NCBI RefSeq assembly: GCF_030272615.1
Contig: NC_081412.1
Span: 20,871,932-20,935,931, forward strand
Direction: 5' to 3'
DNA: 64,000 nucleotides
Source: Cryptomeria japonica
Taxonomy: Eukaryota; Streptophyta; Pinopsida; Cupressales; Cupressaceae
Part shown: in pieces, positions 1 through 11,100 of the stretch
How the letters are laid out: every line of letters begins with the position of its first letter
How positions within the stretch are numbered: position 1 is the first letter of the stretch
Notes under the pieces: generated by a model
The model's database searches: none
Seen by the model: the letters and a program-made list of their open reading frames with translations, nothing else
What the model was told of the DNA's origin: nothing
Position numbers and translations under genes: made by a program

Positions 1-1425
1 TACAAAAATATTTTAGTGCATAATGTTGGCATTTGCATGAAGATTGCATTAATGATTCATTATGTTGTCATTGATGTCAATTAACCAATAATGATGTTGT
101 TGTAATGTTGTTTTATAACTAGTAGGAAGAGCTAGTGAAAGGAAACTGTAACTGGTAGGTAAGTTTGTGGAGTGAACTGGTATTGCTAAGTATTGGAGAG
201 TTGAACTGGTAAACCTTGCCTATTGTTTTGATAAACCCTAACCGATTAAGTTTGGTGAATTGGTTATATTGGTTTATGATCTGATGATGAGCGGTAATGA
301 TTATGACACGTATGCATATTGTATGAAGAGAGTTTCAAAGTGATTTTAGCGTGTTGAGGTAACGATTTTTTGTCTTGGGAATGGGCAAGTATATTGCATG
401 TAATGCAAAGTGTGTGATGAGTTACTGAGTTCGATGAAGCGGTGATCAAGGAGCAGTCGAGGCTTTCTTGAATGATGTGTAGAGATTGTTATGTAATCCA
501 ACGATCATACTTGAATTGACTTGTTTGTAATCTCTATGAGAACTAGGTTTTTGTTGTGTTACAGACCTAGTTGATTTGTTTATAAGGTCGATGAGTTGTT
601 TTAGTTTGAGTGTGTTGGCAAAGTTGAATTGAGTGTGTGCTTGTTGAACCAAATGATGTATGTGCAGTTTAAGTAAAGGCAAATAGGAGCATGAAAAGGA
701 TCTAAACAAGCAAGTGAAGTGGTATTCAAACAGATCAGTAAACTCCTATTGTTTTCTAACAATTACAACAATTAAATCCCCTAACCGGGTAAGCTCTAAC
801 AAGCTTGGTGTTATTCAAATCCTCTAACAAGGTGATCCATTAGCTTGGATTTTAAATCCTTTACAAAGGTTACTCCTCACAGGGTATTGCTTCTAACAAG
901 GCATTATAGTCAATCCCTTAACCGGGTGGTCCCTAACAAGATTTGTTCTTAACAAGACTTTTTGTAAAAGCTTTAACAGGCTTGGCTCCTAATAGGGAAA
1001 ACTTCAGAAGAGTTCAAAATTCTTGTGAGTTCCATCTCACCATGTTTTTCCCATTTGGGTTTCCACGTCAAAAATATTGTGTCAAGTGGTGAATGTTTTT
1101 GTGGTTATGTTTTTATGGTTGATTTTCTTAACTACTTATTCCACTTTGATAAGTCATGATAACCGACAACAATATAAAATGAATTTTTACTTATGTCAGT
1201 AAAAGTATTTGGATGGTTATGAGTTTCAAGTTGTTTACTGTTATCTGGTGTAACAATCAACCGGTTTAGCTTGACAGTTTTTATCTTGACAGAGATATTG
1301 CATTGATAGTTCTAAGTTTACTTTGAGAGATTGATTTTGAGATTGGTGAAAGTTTATCATTTTTTCTATCTATTGATTCGCCTCCCCCCCCCCTCTCAGT
1401 AGTTGACCGGATCCTTGTTCTTTCA
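1..1425 (+). mobile_element. LTR fragment (3' part), cut by the window edge
   Basis: The sequence shows no coding potential. It contains a degenerate short repeat (ctaacaag with variants, and taaccgggt) between about 770 and 1000. Then come a tract with tttgggtttccacgtc near 1057, a C-run followed by ctctcagt at 1383-1400, and an end at ttctttca (about 1425). The mirror image of this layout (a TG start, then tactgagagg, a G-rich run, and cgtggaaaaccc) occurs at 62537 onward. The two are therefore read as the same LTR type in opposite orientations. Whether this is a solo LTR or part of a full element cannot be told, because its start lies outside the window. Confidence 0.5.
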
Positions 1426-3249
1426 TCATACCATCACATAACATTACCTACAAATGAATAATATATAATACTCCACAAGCATCTAAGTTATAGAGAATAA
1501 CAAGTATGAATGAATATTTTAGAAGAAGGCACAAGAGGTCGGTGTCAAAATGTGCATGGCATAATTTACAACACCTATTTGCATGCAAATAACACTTACA
1601 TATAAGATTATATTGAACACCTTTTACACCCTCCAAACTTGGGGGCTCCATATTTGCCTAAAATAGGTATGAAAAATACTCTTACATATCTTACAACTAT
1701 CATAGAGTCTATCATAATTGACAATAGTTACAACTTTAAGAGAATCCATCATAAATAACTAATAATACCTTATTATCGTATAACTTGTCATAACCCAACT
1801 TGGGCACTCACATTCTCCATGCTAGATGATTTGTAACACTTGTTTGACTTGTCCTGGAATATGGTTCTTACACATCATATTGTGTCATATGAATCTAACA
1901 TACACTAATGAAATACATATTTTAAGATGCTAACACATGGCAAAAAATTTCTACCACAAAGTGGGACACACATATATTCCCATGTGGGGACAAATGCATC
2001 CTTGTCACCTTTTGTGTGTCACCTACCAACATGATGACAACTATTTGTGCCATGCCATGGTAGATGAGCAATAAAATATAACTTAGACATAAAATAATTA
2101 TATAATAAATAAATTCATTTTGGGTAATAACAAGGTTGAGACACCTTAATTCCCAACATCAACCTCTAAACATTTAAAACTAGATGAAGTTGCTAACTTA
2201 GTCCCTTCCAAAACTTCCAAAGCTTCCACTTCATTATTCAATATTTAACCAAGACATAACAAAACATATCTAACAAATCTACCATCTACCAACTTGACAA
2301 TAGTCCTAGCACCAATGGTGCATGCATTGTCCCTAGTTGTACCACAAAAAATTAATTTGAGAGTTCGAATCACTAAAGAAATCAAATATGCATTGTTACA
2401 ATTTTTTCTATAATTATCGATTAGTAAGGATTTAATTACATTGAAAGGCACAACCTACAATGACAATATAAGGAGACTGTAATAACACAGGTAGATAACA
2501 AAAACCCAATATTTATATAGTTGACATTTCAAAGAATTAAAATATCAAAATAAATGGCCCACATCCCCAAAAAATTAATATATGTGAATAATTTGTTATT
2601 AATTAATGTGAGTATTAATATGAAAAATAAGGAGTAGTTTAAAATTTACTTTAGAGGGTTGTTGCTAAGTTATGTCCCCTAATGCCATGTTGCTTTCTAA
2701 AACTAAAATTAACATTATTTCTTGATTATTGTGGTGCCTTCTAGAATACCTCATTTGCATGTGTTTTCAAACTTCCCAAGAAGTTTGTTTCAAAGTCGTT
2801 CCATGAGGTACATCCATTAAGTTACATCCAAATGTGATTCTTTGCATTCTCAAGTTTGATTGCACATATGCCTTTAGTTAGAAACTTTTACTTTGATGGG
2901 ATATTTTGTGGGAAACTAGCCCCCTAAAAACATGCTCAAAGAGTAGATGACTAAGGCCTAAGTTCCATATGGGATTTTTCTTGATTCCATGTAAAACCTT
3001 ACTAAGGGATTTTTACCTTTTCACTTTATCAAAGCAAGCTATGTTGAGGATATTCTTAATTGGCCCTTGGTATGTTTACTCTTCTTTGCCATTGTTTACA
3101 TCCCAAAATAGAGATTTCATTATCTCAAACAAGAAATCTCTTTGTGTCCTTGCCTATGTGTAGTTTCTTAGGTTTCCCTTTCCAGGCTAGAATTTATTGA
3201 TCAAATAGCCTCTTCCTTAGATAATATTATTTGTGTAAAACTAGACAAG
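1426..3249. other. AT-rich intergenic stretch, nothing recognised
   Basis: Short reading frames occur here (for example 2245-2451 minus and 2969-3163 plus), but none resembles a known protein or carries a recognisable motif. No tandem or inverted repeat stands out by eye. It is probably decayed repeat DNA. Confidence 0.4.
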
Positions 3250-5146
3250 TTCTTTTTATCTCGACCCTAGAAGAGGGTCTCTATTGAAGTTGACATTCCT
3301 AAGGATCCAAAGGAGATGATTGATATACATATTGGCCAAATGAGGTATGATTAATGTGTCCTTTATTTGAACTTGTTGAATACATGTGCTACCCTTAAAA
3401 ATATTTGAGCATAAGATTTAGGACTACCCTTCAACTTCCCCTTGTCCCAAGCTAATCAATAAATCAATTGTTCAAACTCCATCTATTGCAAAAAAGAGGA
3501 TGGATGATCCAATACGGTTGGCCACAAATCCAAGACTAATAGCAATGGTGGAGCTCCACCTAAGCCCTCCACACACATTAGTGATCAACCATTTAAAAGT
3601 CAATAAAAATATAAAACTATAGGGAAACCTATCATCTCCTCCCATGGGTAAACATATGATGAGGTGAATAAATTAAAATTTACTTAAGCATCACTAGAGA
3701 CATCAATTTTGTCATCGCAAGAAGCTATCACTACCTACCTCACTGCCCCACCCTTAGTAGTTCACTAGAGATCTCATAGCTCACTTGGGAAGTTGGAAGA
3801 AGGATACTATGTGGTAGATAAATGTTGACCTACCTAGAATTTCATTTAGATAGGTAGTTTTAATTCAAAGGTGTTTTTATATAATAATTATTTAGCTATA
3901 GATGAATTAAATAATGTGGATATGATGCACAACACTTGCAAATGAATTTTATGTCTTGGAATGTTTGAGGTCTAATGAATCTCGTAATAAAGTATTCCAT
4001 GCACCACTTACTAATATTTCCAGATTTGGTCATTCTTTATTAATAATAGGTTAAATTTTTGGCTTTTTGTTCTCTATTACATGCTATATTATTTGGCCTA
4101 TCAATTATTTCTTGTGTAGTAACCATGAAATGGGTTAGGGTAGTTTTGTTACCTTTTCCTCTTCTATGTGGCATCAATACCTAGTGGACAAAAGATGTGA
4201 CCCCACTAATCATGTATTATGAACTCTTTTCAATATTAATAATCATTCATTTCGAGGTATATATTGTATTATGAACTCTTTTCAATATTAAAAATCATCC
4301 ATTTGGAGGTATATATTGTTTATGTCTTGAATGATTTTATTGAGTGATTTGAACTTTGGGAATTGATTGTGAATTTAGTGTTTGCTACCATCTAGGTCTT
4401 GTATGGGGATTTTAATGTAATTGAGAAGACCTATGATAAATGTGGGGCCTTTCCTATGCATTGGACAACTAGTTTTAAAAGAGAGATTTGGTGCTATATG
4501 TGTGATAAGTTAGGGCTTTTTGATCCCAATCTTGGCCATTGCCATGATCATACAACATGGTACACATGGGGAAAACTCAGAGTGGACCTTAATATGTTCA
4601 TTAAATGACTTGACCAAATCATGCTATTGACTTAGTCTTTTCTATCTTTTGTAGGCTATTTTTCCTTGTCAATTCAGCCCTTGTAAAACATTATCCTCTT
4701 AGACTAATATTTAGTAAAATTTTGTATTCAATGACAACTTGCCAAGCCTAAGGTCATAAAGACTCAATTTTTTTGAACACATTGTTGGTGCCCCTAGAAC
4801 TAGCCATATTTTAAAAAATTTCCTTAGCTAGAACTAGCTATTTCTCTTGTTCATGGCCAACAACTTGTAGATGAAGATCAAGAGGAAGAAGGTGCTCTCA
4901 CTTGTTGGGAACTAATTGATGATGAAAATCCTTGTTGATGTATGAGGTAAATGAGATGACCACATTGATCTCCCTCCTAATGGTGTTGTTAGCAATTTTT
5001 GTTGTTTCTAAATATTTAGACTTGGCCTCACTTATACTTTTCTTGTCTTTTGTTTTGGACTTGGGTCATGCTTAGACTTTGAGGGTGTGCCTTATACTAC
5101 CAACCCCCTTTTGTTTAAGAATGCCTTATTCATAAAAAAATATTAC
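3250..5146 (+). mobile_element. Decayed LINE (L1-type non-LTR retrotransposon), internally deleted
   Basis: The order of remnants is that of a plant LINE. A possible ORF1-like stretch lies at about 3280-3650. The start of an endonuclease domain is at 3942 (residues MNFMSWNV, then a stop where GL should be preceded by R). An endonuclease middle part follows at 4399-4608. The element ends in a 3' tail with a short A-run at about 5136-5143. Reverse transcriptase is missing, so most of ORF2 has been deleted. Numerous stops and frameshifts show it is old. The upstream edge is uncertain. Confidence 0.6.
3942..4608 (+). pseudogene. LINE ORF2 apurinic endonuclease fragment
   Basis: The family's endonuclease opens with a phrase like SWNVRGLN. 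Here SWNV is followed by TGA and then GL, which is what deamination of a CGA arginine codon would leave. Further on, the open stretch at 4399-4608 reads YGDFNVIEK, then LGLFDPNLG and TTWYTWGK. These match the conserved GDFN, LGL.D and YTW blocks of L1-type endonucleases. The terminal RLDR block is degraded to RVDLN. No intact catalytic protein can be made. The assignment to the family is firm; the exact limits are not. Confidence 0.65.
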
Positions 5147-5439
5147 TTTAGTTTTACTTTAATATACATATTTAATATATTATCAAAACTACAAGCTCAA
5201 ATATTCTAACAATCCAATAAGGACATAGCCTACAAGCTTAGAGTCGTAATTAGAGTTTGAACCTTGGTGTTAACAACAAGACTGAGTTCTAACCAACCCA
5301 CCATACCCTTAATATGTGACAATGATTTAAAATTTACATTAGACTTATTTATCAAATAATTTTAAGTTTATTTATGACATAGATTATTTAGAAATGTAAT
5401 CAATTATATTACTATTTTATTAATCAAATGATAAAACAC

Positions 5440-5640
5440 TTATATTGAGGTCTTTTAGATAAATACATTTAATATATCTATCAATTAATTATAGTAATAT
5501 TTAAAGTATAATAGCATAAAATTGATTAATTATAATTTTTATTTATAACTCATATGAATTTTGTAAATACGTCTATCTAAAAGACATGAAGATATAGAAT
5601 CATCTAAGTTCCTACATATGATAGATAAATATACGTAAGA
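5440..5640. repeat. Small inverted-repeat (MITE-like) sequences
   Basis: The string gtcttttagata at about 5451 recurs as its reverse complement tatctaaaagac at about 5573, making an inverted pair about 130 bp apart. The second arm (tacgtctatctaaaagac) is nearly the same as one arm of a 100-bp inverted-repeat unit at 53446-53545. This suggests a dispersed small non-autonomous transposon. No target duplication was established here. Confidence 0.35.
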
Positions 5641-5662
5641 TATTTAAACCAATAAATATTTT

Positions 5663-5880
5663 ATTATGAAAATCTAACAAAAAAAACGTCTCCTTAAGTT
5701 TAGCCTATGCTAATCTAATAGAATACATATATAAACATCATTTATTTAGACTAATTAATATAATTAAGTTATGAAAATCCAATAAATAAAAAAGTTTCCT
5801 TAAGTTTAGTCTATGTTAATCTAATGAAATACATACATAAACATCATTTATTTAGACTAATTAATAGAATTAAATTAGAC
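5663..5880. repeat. Two tandem copies of a ~105-bp AT-rich unit
   Basis: A unit beginning tatgaaaatc near 5665 is followed by a second copy beginning near 5769. Both contain ccttaagtttag and catttatttagactaatt in the same order, with scattered differences. Nothing suggests a gene. Confidence 0.6.
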
Positions 5881-6816
5881 CAAAAATATTAAGCTTAGTA
5901 ATTGAAATGCACAAGGATGTAAATAGAAAATAGATGTACTTATTTTCATATTTAATGAAAGCAAAAAAACTAATGAAGATCAAGAACAAGAACAAGAAAT
6001 GATAAATTACTTGTCGATCACCTTGGGATCTTTTTTTTTCCTATTCTATATAAGATTGAATCAAACTTTTAAGGACAACTATGAATTTGTTATGTATCTA
6101 TCACTCATTTTTTTGTGATCTATAGGTTGCTTTTCTTAATTTTGTTTAATGTATATTTGCTTTATCTATATATTTTTGATGTGTGGCCAAGATCAATCCT
6201 TATCCATCCATAGAATAATTGAAAATTACAATATTTAGTCATGAATGTGCCCCACTAGATACTTATGCAAAACTAGATATTTTTTTGCACACCACTTGAA
6301 GTGTGTAAAGTGAATAACAATCAATAATTTAGCTCTTAAGTCATCATATGATTAGAATGACTGATGCATCAAAGCCAAGAAAATATCAACATATTGCACT
6401 AATTCATATTCAAGAGATCATTGGAGGAAGGGCAGAGTAGACCATGGGAAGAAGGACAAGGTAGGAACTTGGTCTCATTAGATTTTAAAATTTTGAATTC
6501 AGGTAGAATAATTTTACAACTAATCCCAAGAGCAAAAAAAGGCTAATAGGAGAAAATATAACTAAAAGTGTAATTTTCAAGCAGATATGATAAGTGTACG
6601 AAAGTGTGTGGACATGTAAAAGAAAACTGCCTATTAGCCATTTGTCAATATATATCTATATTTCAACACTCCCATTTGTCACTATCTCTATATGTCAACA
6701 CTCCTCTTAATATAAAGATAAAACTAAATTAAAAAAAAAAATGTAAATATACAAATTTCATGAATAAGAAAATAAAAAAATACAAATTTATAACTTACTT
6801 AAAAATATTTTATTAT

Positions 6817-6848
<32 letters not shown>

Positions 6849-7549
6849 TTCATAGCTCACTTAAAATCCAAAAAAAACCAGAATCTAACTCATCAACTCA
6901 CTCCAAACTCCAATAATTTCGTCATAAATATTTTAAATACAAAAGTGGAATACAGAAGCATTAAAAATAGATTCCATCACTCACTCCAAATTCCAATGGT
7001 TTGCCAGTACATATTTTATTCAAATGGAAATAGTTTAATATAAAACAGGTATCTACAGTTACGGTTTAATCGTTAATTAAAGCGTTAACTCTAACTACAT
7101 TAACCGCAGTTAACGATAGATATTTAAGCGAAACACATTGCGACGACAATTCCGGAATATGTCTGGAGACGCAAAATGGAAAATGGATCATAACGGAAAA
7201 AAAGAAGAATGGGTCCCACTTCTTATCCAGCCTGGTCCAAGGACGGTGTAGATTTATTCCAAATACCTTGGGTTAAAACTTTGTGCCTGCAGTGGCGGGT
7301 TTCGAACCGCAGACGTCGCCAGATAGCGGTTTTCGATTTGGCGAGAGTAGAAAGAATGAAACAGCCTGGTTTTGTAAGAGACCGGTGGGCGACTTCAGAA
7401 ATACATTGAATATAGTTTTACTGTTTATGGAAGTACGGCGATCTACGAGGATAGAAATAGCAATGAAATGAATACAGTGGAAGCCAAGCAGCCAAGATAG
7501 GTAGTATGAAAGGGAGGGAGTATAATTGGATGCTGAGAAGCAACTAAAA
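5881..7549. other. COI1 upstream region, mostly AT-rich
   Basis: No coding region is recognised. A low-complexity A-rich tract (aaataaaaa repeats) lies at about 6728-6850. Composition changes at about 7140 to more balanced GC, which suggests that the proximal promoter or leader of COI1 begins here. A run of GTTAAC-like sites sits at 7070-7110. No transcript boundary can be seen. Confidence 0.4.
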
Positions 7550-7644
7550 GGAGTATAGATTCTACCGGGTTCCGAATCAGAGACCGGTGGAGGCAGAGGA
7601 GTATAGATTCTACTGAGTTTCGAATTAGAGACCTGTGGAGGCAG
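7550..7644 (+). repeat. 48-bp tandem duplication just upstream of COI1
   Basis: ggagtatagattctac begins at 7550 and again at 7598. Each is followed by a closely related sequence ending in gtggaggcag. A more diverged relative of the central part (gggtttcgaaccgcagac) lies at 7298. The duplication is 70-160 bp before the start codon, so it is in the leader or core promoter. Confidence 0.75.
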
Positions 7645-7650
7645 TGGCTT

Positions 7651-7658
7651 TTTTATAA
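7651..7658 (+). promoter_or_regulatory. Possible TATA box of COI1
   Basis: ttttataa lies 54-61 bases before the ATG at 7712. If used, it would give a leader of only about 25-30 bases, which is short for this gene family. An upstream start site with no TATA box is equally likely. Confidence 0.2.
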
Positions 7659-7711
7659 GTTCAATCACAGAGGAAAGTTCAGGAAGAAAATCAAGAAGCG
7701 AGGGTTCACGT

Positions 7712-8199
7712 ATGGGGAGCTACAGGCTGGTGAAACTTATGGCGGAGGATATAATTTCAGAGGAGGCGCTAGAGTGCGTGATGAGCTATGTGGATGACCC
7801 GAGGGATCGAAGCGTTGTGTCACAGGTCTGCAAGAAATGGTTCGCGATCGACGCACTCACCAGAAAGCATGTGACTGTGGCCTTCTGCTACACGATCCGG
7901 CCCTGCGATTTGACACGGAGATTCAAGCGGCTGGAGTCCCTGAAGCTCAAAGGCAAGCCAAGAGCCGCTATGTTTAATCTTATCCTTGAGGATTGGGGGG
8001 GTTACGCCAGGCCGTGGATTGACGAGATCTCTACTTCGTGTCAATGCTTAAAGCGGCTTCATCTGAGGCGCATGGTTGTTAAAGATGAAGATCTGGCGGT
8101 GCTCATGAGAAGCCACGGTCATATGCTGCAGGCCGTTAAGCTCGAAAAGTGCTCTGGCTTTTCCACCCTTGGACTGCTTGCGATTGCCCGGGCTTGCAG
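7712..8199 (+). CDS. COI1: COI1 exon 1 (F-box and first LRRs)
   Basis: This exon encodes residues 1-162 and two bases of codon 163. The donor is gcag|gtagaa at 8199/8200. It carries the F-box (ISEEALECVMSYVDDPRDRS, then VCKKWF), which contacts the SKP1-like adaptor, and the KGKPRAAMFNL segment of the hormone pocket. ATG 7712 gives a 10-residue extension before a second ATG at 7739. The first start gives the 592-residue length matching Arabidopsis, but the second start (583 residues) cannot be excluded. The reading frame runs into a stop 2 bases past the splice site, as expected for an intron. Confidence 0.93.
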
Positions 8200-11100
8200 G
8201 TAGAAAGTCTTAAACCTGCTCGTCAATCTTGAACTGATTTTTTCAGCGTGCTTTTGTTGCCTGGTGTGACTTTCCACTAATTGTTACGTTGTGTTTAATT
8301 TGAGAAATCGGAAAGTTAGTGCCATGTGGAAGGCCAAGATATTTTGTCCATTTTTATAGGGGTCGATTTGTATGCAGAGATTTGGGCAATTTTTCCTCCT
8401 GTACTTACTATTTAAGGTTAACATCTTTTTCACTTTAAGGCACTTTGCTTAAGACTTTTTGTATAATGTTCGACATCTATTTTTTGAAAAATGTTTATAG
8501 CAGAAGAGGGGGCCTCCAGGGAACTCATGAATCAACAATCTCATCTATTCTTTTTTCTTTAGAGTGTTTTGTTGAATTAAAATTTAGTTAATATTAAGTA
8601 AAATTCAATGAAGTTCTTGAAAAATAATAAAGGTAGTGCATATGGAATGCCAACTCTTCAAATCTGGATATTTTGCCCATTTTTCACTTGAAGGCACATT
8701 GCTTAAGACTTGTTGTATAATGTTTGACAATTATTTTAAAAGATGTTTATAGCAGAAGAGAGGGACTCCAGGGAAACTAATGAATCAAAAATCTCATCTA
8801 TTCTTTTTTCTGCAGAGTGTTTTCTTGAATTAAAAGTTAGTTAAGATTAAGTAAAATTCAATGAAGTTCTTGAGAATAATAAAGGTAGTGCATCGGGATA
8901 TTATGCCCATTTTTTTAGCCGTATATACTTTAACATTGATACGATTTTACTCAAAGCCAATTTGCTTATTATTTTTGGCATCAATTCTTTAATTTTTTTA
9001 AAGTTAAATGGGGGTCTCTGGATAAAAAAGATTACACGGTTGTATGCACACAAACTTGTGACAATCTGGAATTTTCTTTTTCTTCTTTAAAACGTTTTCT
9101 TGAATTAAAAGTTAGCTATATTAATTGAAGTTTAATGAAATTTTTGAAAATAGTAAAGGTAGTGCATGTGAAAAGCCAACTCTTCAACTCTTGATGTTAC
9201 CCATTTTTCTGCCGTGTAGACAGATAAAAAGTGATTACACAGTTTTACGCACACAAATATGCGACAGTCTTGAATTAAAAGTTAGTTATACTAAGTGAGA
9301 TTTAATGAAATTCTTGAAAATAGGAAAGGTAATGCATGTGGAAGGCCATCTCTTTAAAGCTTGATAGTTCTATGGGGCACGCAACTTCTTTAAAATGTTC
9401 ACTGCGGAATAATAAAAAATCATTATACAGATATAATGATTTTTGTTTGTTCTCTGAAGTGTTTTCTTGAATTAAAAATTAGTTATATCAAGTGAAATTT
9501 GATGAAATTCTTGAAAATAAGGAGGGTAGGCTAGTTATCTTAAGTAAAATTCAACGAAAATTTGGGAGCAAGAAGAATGGATCACTGATAGGCTGGAATG
9601 GCTTTAAGTACAAATCGCGTGAGGATGAGCCCTCCAGCAGATGCTAGAGTTTTCAACTCGACTTTTTTGTCATTTATTTTACTAATTGATCCATTCCATA
9701 ATTCAGCTTTAGCTTTGCCTTTGAATAGAGGAGTGCCCAAGGAGGAGTGTCCAAGTACTTGTTCGGAAGAAAGGCTTTTTCACAGCCCAAGAGCCTTTCT
9801 ATATAGCCCTTTGTGGGGGTGTGGTGCGGGTGCAGCGGCGGTGGGGGAGGAAGAGCGAGGGGAATTCCCCTTGGCTTCTGACCATCCCGGGGGCAAATCC
9901 CTGTCCTGGAAACAATCTGTTTTTTGGGGAGGAGCGTTCCTGCGAAACAATGCAATTTATCCCTTAAATTTTCCCCTTAGCAATAGTTCTCCCTGCTTTA
10001 ATGATGAAGAGAAAGGGAGAAACTTAGAAAGAGGTTCTCCTTGATGGATAACCGTAGATGCCTGTAAAAATCCTTTAGGTATTCTGTGTTTTAATATAGA
10101 AAATGTTGGGGGTAGAGAAGCATGGATTCTTCCACGTCCTCAAGTTAGCAGAAGGTCAAATTTATCCATAACTCTGTCCAAGAAGATCCTATTCACCTGA
10201 TAATAGGCCTTTGAAATATATGAAAGGCTTTTTCTCACTAGTAGATAAAAAAATGAGTTATTTCATGGATGATAGTGATGCCATCTATACGATGTACCTT
10301 CCTTCTTTGAAATCTCCGATAGCTTTTATTCGATTGGTAATGGCTTTGGATATAGCGTTATAAATGGTATTTGCATTTGCGAGATCAGATACACAAGATT
10401 GATTTTTATTCGATTGGCAATGGCTTTGAATGAATGAATGCTTTGGATATGGTATTGCAGAGTGAAATAGGTCTAAATTTCTCCAAGATGAGAGCATCTT
10501 GGGACTTACGGATTAGAGCAATGAATGTAGTGTTGAAAGCTTTGGTAATCTTTTGAGAAAATATAGACTATTTAACTACAGTGACTAGCTTCCCGTTATC
10601 TAGATCCCTAAAAACACTCAAACAACCTTTCAGGGAAACTATTTGGGCTAGGAGAATTGTCTGCTTTAAGTTCGATTAAGACTGATATAACTTCTTCTCT
10701 AACTCCATGATATATCACTTGGTTTTGAGATTATGAGACCAACCAGGTATAAGCCAGACATTTCTATCGGTGGTTAGAAAACATAGTACTTGTGAAAAGC
10801 TTCATGCCTGCAACCTTTTATAGCATTTAAGAAACCTTGCTTATCGTGATTCAACTTTAAATGTGCAGGCCGTACCTATTTAGTTTTTTACACGTGGAAA
10901 TACAAATTACACATACTTTGTTGTAGTTGAAATAAAATTATTGTGGCCAAAAACCATAAAATTCGGCAGACACCCTTCCTCCCAACATCAGAATTCTGCA
11001 GCATCCCATTCAACCGTGCCCTTCTCCTCAACAGCAATGGAGAACTGAGCAGCTTCACCACCTGCAGAAGGATTTAGTGATGGAAAACGAACGCCATGGA

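Noticed and set aside
2245-2451. 68-codon minus-strand frame
   Set aside because: There is no motif or homology, and the composition is that of the surrounding AT-rich DNA.
7296-7316. gggtttcgaaccgc as a tRNA T-arm
   Set aside because: No cloverleaf or acceptor stem can be formed around it. It resembles the leader repeat at 7568 and 7617.
7739-7741. Second ATG of COI1 as the start
   Set aside because: It remains possible, but the first ATG gives 592 residues, the family length, so it is preferred.
9598-10044. 148-codon open frame in intron 1
   Set aside because: It is open on both strands because of base composition, has no motif or recognisable homology, and lies inside an intron.
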